Source of the DNA: Streptomyces spiroverticillatus
GTDB taxonomy: Bacteria > Actinomycetota > Actinomycetes > Streptomycetales > Streptomycetaceae
Assembly (NCBI GenBank): GCA_014650415.1
Contig: BMUX01000004.1
Location: 186,001-250,000, forward strand
Reading direction: 5' to 3'
Length of the DNA stretch: 64,000 nucleotides
Positions within the stretch are counted from its first letter, which is position 1; each line of letters starts with the position of its first letter. Shown here piece after piece: positions 62,431 to 64,000 of this stretch. The notes below the pieces were generated by a model. The model saw nothing but the letters and a program-made list of their open reading frames with translations. It searched no databases and was not told the DNA's origin. The position numbers were made by a program, and so were the translations under genes.

Positions 62431-63675
62431 TCAGGAGACCGGGCGCGAATCCGTCCAGACCGACTCGAACTCCTCGCGGTACGTCTCGAAGAGCCCGGCC
62501 TCGGCCTCCTGCCCGTGCCGCACCACCCCGTCGCGCCCGCCCCGCCCGCCGCCGCGCAGCACGAGCACGGGGGCCTCCATGCCGCGCGCCCGCCGCAGGT
62601 ACGACTGCACGACAGCGAGCCCGCCGGGCCCGTCGCCGTCCACCAGGTAGGCGGTGAAGCGCGGCGTCTCGTCGAAGACCTGGATCTGGAAGGCCCCGGG
62701 GTCGCGCAGGCTGGCCCGCACCCGCCGCATGTGCAGGATGTTCATCTCGACGGACCGGCTCAACTCGCCCTTGCGCAGGCCCAGTTCCCGCTCGCGCCGC
62801 TTGACGGAGCTGCTGGCCGGGTTGAGGAAGAGCAGCCGCACCCGGCAGCCCGCCTCGGCGAGCCGCACCAGCCTGCGCCCGGAGAAGTTCTGCACCAGCA
62901 GGTTGAGGCCTATCCCGATGGCGTCGACGCGCCGCGCCCCGCCGAAGAGGTCCTCGGCGGGCAGCTGCCGCTGGAGGCGCACCCGGTCGGAGTGGACGGA
63001 GACGACGTCGGCGTACCGGTCGCCCACCAGGTCCTCGACGGCGTCGACCGGCAGCCGGTCCGCCGACGGTGCGCCGGAGCCCGCGCCGAGGATTTCGAGC
63101 AGCCGCGCGGAGGCCCGTTCCGCCTGTGCGAGGACGGTCTGGGACAGTGCGCGGTTGCGCGAGACGACGTTGCGGGTGACCTCCAGCTCGTCCAGCGCCA
63201 GCTCGACGTCGCGGCGGTCGTCGTAGTACGGCTCGAAGCAGGGCCAGTGCTGCACCATCAGCTCGCGCAACTGCGGCAGGGTGAGGAAGCTCAGCACGTT
63301 GTCGTCGGCGGGGTCCAGCAGGTACCCCTTGCGGCGGCTCACCTCGCGCACCGCGACGGCGCGCTGCACCCACTCCTGCCCGGCCGGCCCCGCGGCGGCC
63401 ACCACCCACTCGTCGCCGTGCACCGGTTCGTACACCGGGCGCAGGACGGCGGCGACGACGGCGCGCATGCGCTGCTCGACCAGATTGAGCCAGATGTAGG
63501 CGCGACCCGCCCGCTGCGCGCGCGTACGCACCTCGCTCCAGGCGTCCGTGTCCCAGTCCAGTTCCGCGCCGATCTCCATCGGTCGCGCGAGCGAGACCGC
63601 ACCGGGCGGGATGTCGCCCGAGCCCCCCTCGTGACCCGTGTCACCTGGGGGTAGCTCCAGCCCTCCCGAGCTCAC
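62431..63675 (-). CDS. SAV2148 family HEPN domain protein
   Basis: The 414-residue protein belongs to the SAV2148 family of Streptomyces. The first half (about 40-195) is a helical HEPN-like domain with an R-x5-H motif at R137-H143 ('LRELMVQHW'), the form of the HEPN ribonuclease site. The second half (about 225-400; 'AIGIGLNLLVQNFSGRRLVRLAEAGCRVRLLFLNP', in part) resembles phospholipase-D-like/DUF5919 sensor domains but has no HKD motif. RNA cleavage under control of the second domain is an inference. The start GTG 63675 is the first that keeps a family-like N-terminus; the frame extends to 63879. Confidence 0.82.
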   Translation of the reverse strand: MSSGGLELPPGDTGHEGGSGDIPPGAVSLARPMEIGAELDWDTDAWSEVRTRAQRAGRAYIWLNLVEQRMRAVVAAVLRPVYEPVHGDEWVVAAAGPAGQEWVQRAVAVREVSRRKGYLLDPADDNVLSFLTLPQLRELMVQHWPCFEPYYDDRRDVELALDELEVTRNVVSRNRALSQTVLAQAERASARLLEILGAGSGAPSADRLPVDAVEDLVGDRYADVVSVHSDRVRLQRQLPAEDLFGGARRVDAIGIGLNLLVQNFSGRRLVRLAEAGCRVRLLFLNPASSSVKRRERELGLRKGELSRSVEMNILHMRRVRASLRDPGAFQIQVFDETPRFTAYLVDGDGPGGLAVVQSYLRRARGMEAPVLVLRGGGRGGRDGVVRHGQEAEAGLFETYREEFESVWTDSRPVS

Positions 63676-63939
63676 CCACGCACCGCCTTCTGCCTGCTTC
63701 CGTCTGCCGTCGGTCCACTGACCGTGTGCCGTCCGGCCTCCGCCGACGATCAAGGAAGGGTACTCCGGGAGGGGCGGCCGGTGCAGCCGTTCCCCCAGAC
63801 GGCCACAACCACCCGGCGATTGGCCCGCATTGGGGCACGATTCGGGGGAAGATCTGACGCTACGGCACTCGTTCGTCACCCGCTCGTCCGTCCCCCGTCG
63901 CTCCGCACCACCCGGATCAGAAGTGGAAGAGTCGATCGC

Positions 63940-64000
63940 ATGCAGGTCTGGCCGGGAGAGGCTTATCCCCTGGGCGCCACGTACGACGGCGCCGGAACGA
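63940..64000 (+). CDS. glgX: Glycogen debranching enzyme, first codons only
   Basis: The last 61 bases encode MQVWPGEAYPLGATYDGAGT, which is the highly conserved N-terminus of actinobacterial GlgX (isoamylase-type debranching enzyme, starting with its CBM48 domain). The gene runs out of the window. The 264 bases between it and the divergent HEPN gene hold both promoters, with nothing else recognised. Confidence 0.85.
   Translation, partial: MQVWPGEAYPLGATYDGAGT

Overview
The window has the very high G+C content, GC-rich third codon positions, frequent GTG starts and ATGA/GTGA start-stop overlaps of a Streptomyces-type actinomycete chromosome. Several families point the same way: a SAV2148-type HEPN protein, a Trypco1 (CU044_2847-type) protein, DmdR/IdeR-type iron boxes, and a sulfite-reductase operon with its leader peptide. 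I see no rRNA, tRNA, CRISPR array, transposase, integrase or phage module.

Layout. 1-6357 (+): the end of an LVIVD-repeat protein, then a complete branched-chain amino-acid type ABC importer (binding protein, LivH, LivM, LivG, LivF). 6339-19696 (-): an Ada-like regulator with an eroded glycosylase domain, then a carbohydrate locus read right to left: lipoprotein, two permeases, a secreted two-module glycosidase and a secreted GH29 fucosidase, a terminator-like hairpin, then a sulfatase and a GH39 enzyme. This looks like uptake and degradation of a sulfated, fucose-containing glycan. 20026-25329: rsgA, a matrixin with a cysteine-switch-like motif, a CGNR regulator divergent from an MFS exporter, and an unknown protein. 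25602-33210: an iron-regulated catechol siderophore region with dhbA and dhbC, a fused FecCD permease, an Fes-like esterase and a binding lipoprotein, carrying three iron boxes but no ATPase and no further assembly genes.

33283-41191 is an accessory stretch: a kinase-like phosphotransferase, an epimerase, a 280-bp hexanucleotide minisatellite, an overlapping VOC/AraC pair, a Trypco1 gene next to a truncated trypsin gene, a BrkB-like membrane protein, aidB, an acetyltransferase and a small membrane protein. 41351-51026 (+) is the assimilatory sulfur operon: cysteine-ending leader peptide, sulfite reductase, a small zinc-ribbon protein, cysH, cysC, cysD, cysN, a sulfonate-type ABC importer and a sirohydrochlorin chelatase. 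Nearly all its genes overlap or abut.

51023-64000: a ketopantoate-reductase family protein, an AraC/GyrI regulator, a phytanoyl-CoA dioxygenase-like protein, DUF1697, a subtilisin, a macrolide glycosyltransferase behind a perfect palindrome, a second sugar ABC importer, a phosphotransferase, a DnaQ-type exonuclease, the SAV2148 HEPN protein, and the first codons of glgX.

The most interesting points are the sulfated-glycan locus, the broken Trypco/trypsin conflict-system remnant, the matrixin with three zinc-ribbon-like repeats and no visible signal peptide, and the hexanucleotide minisatellite.
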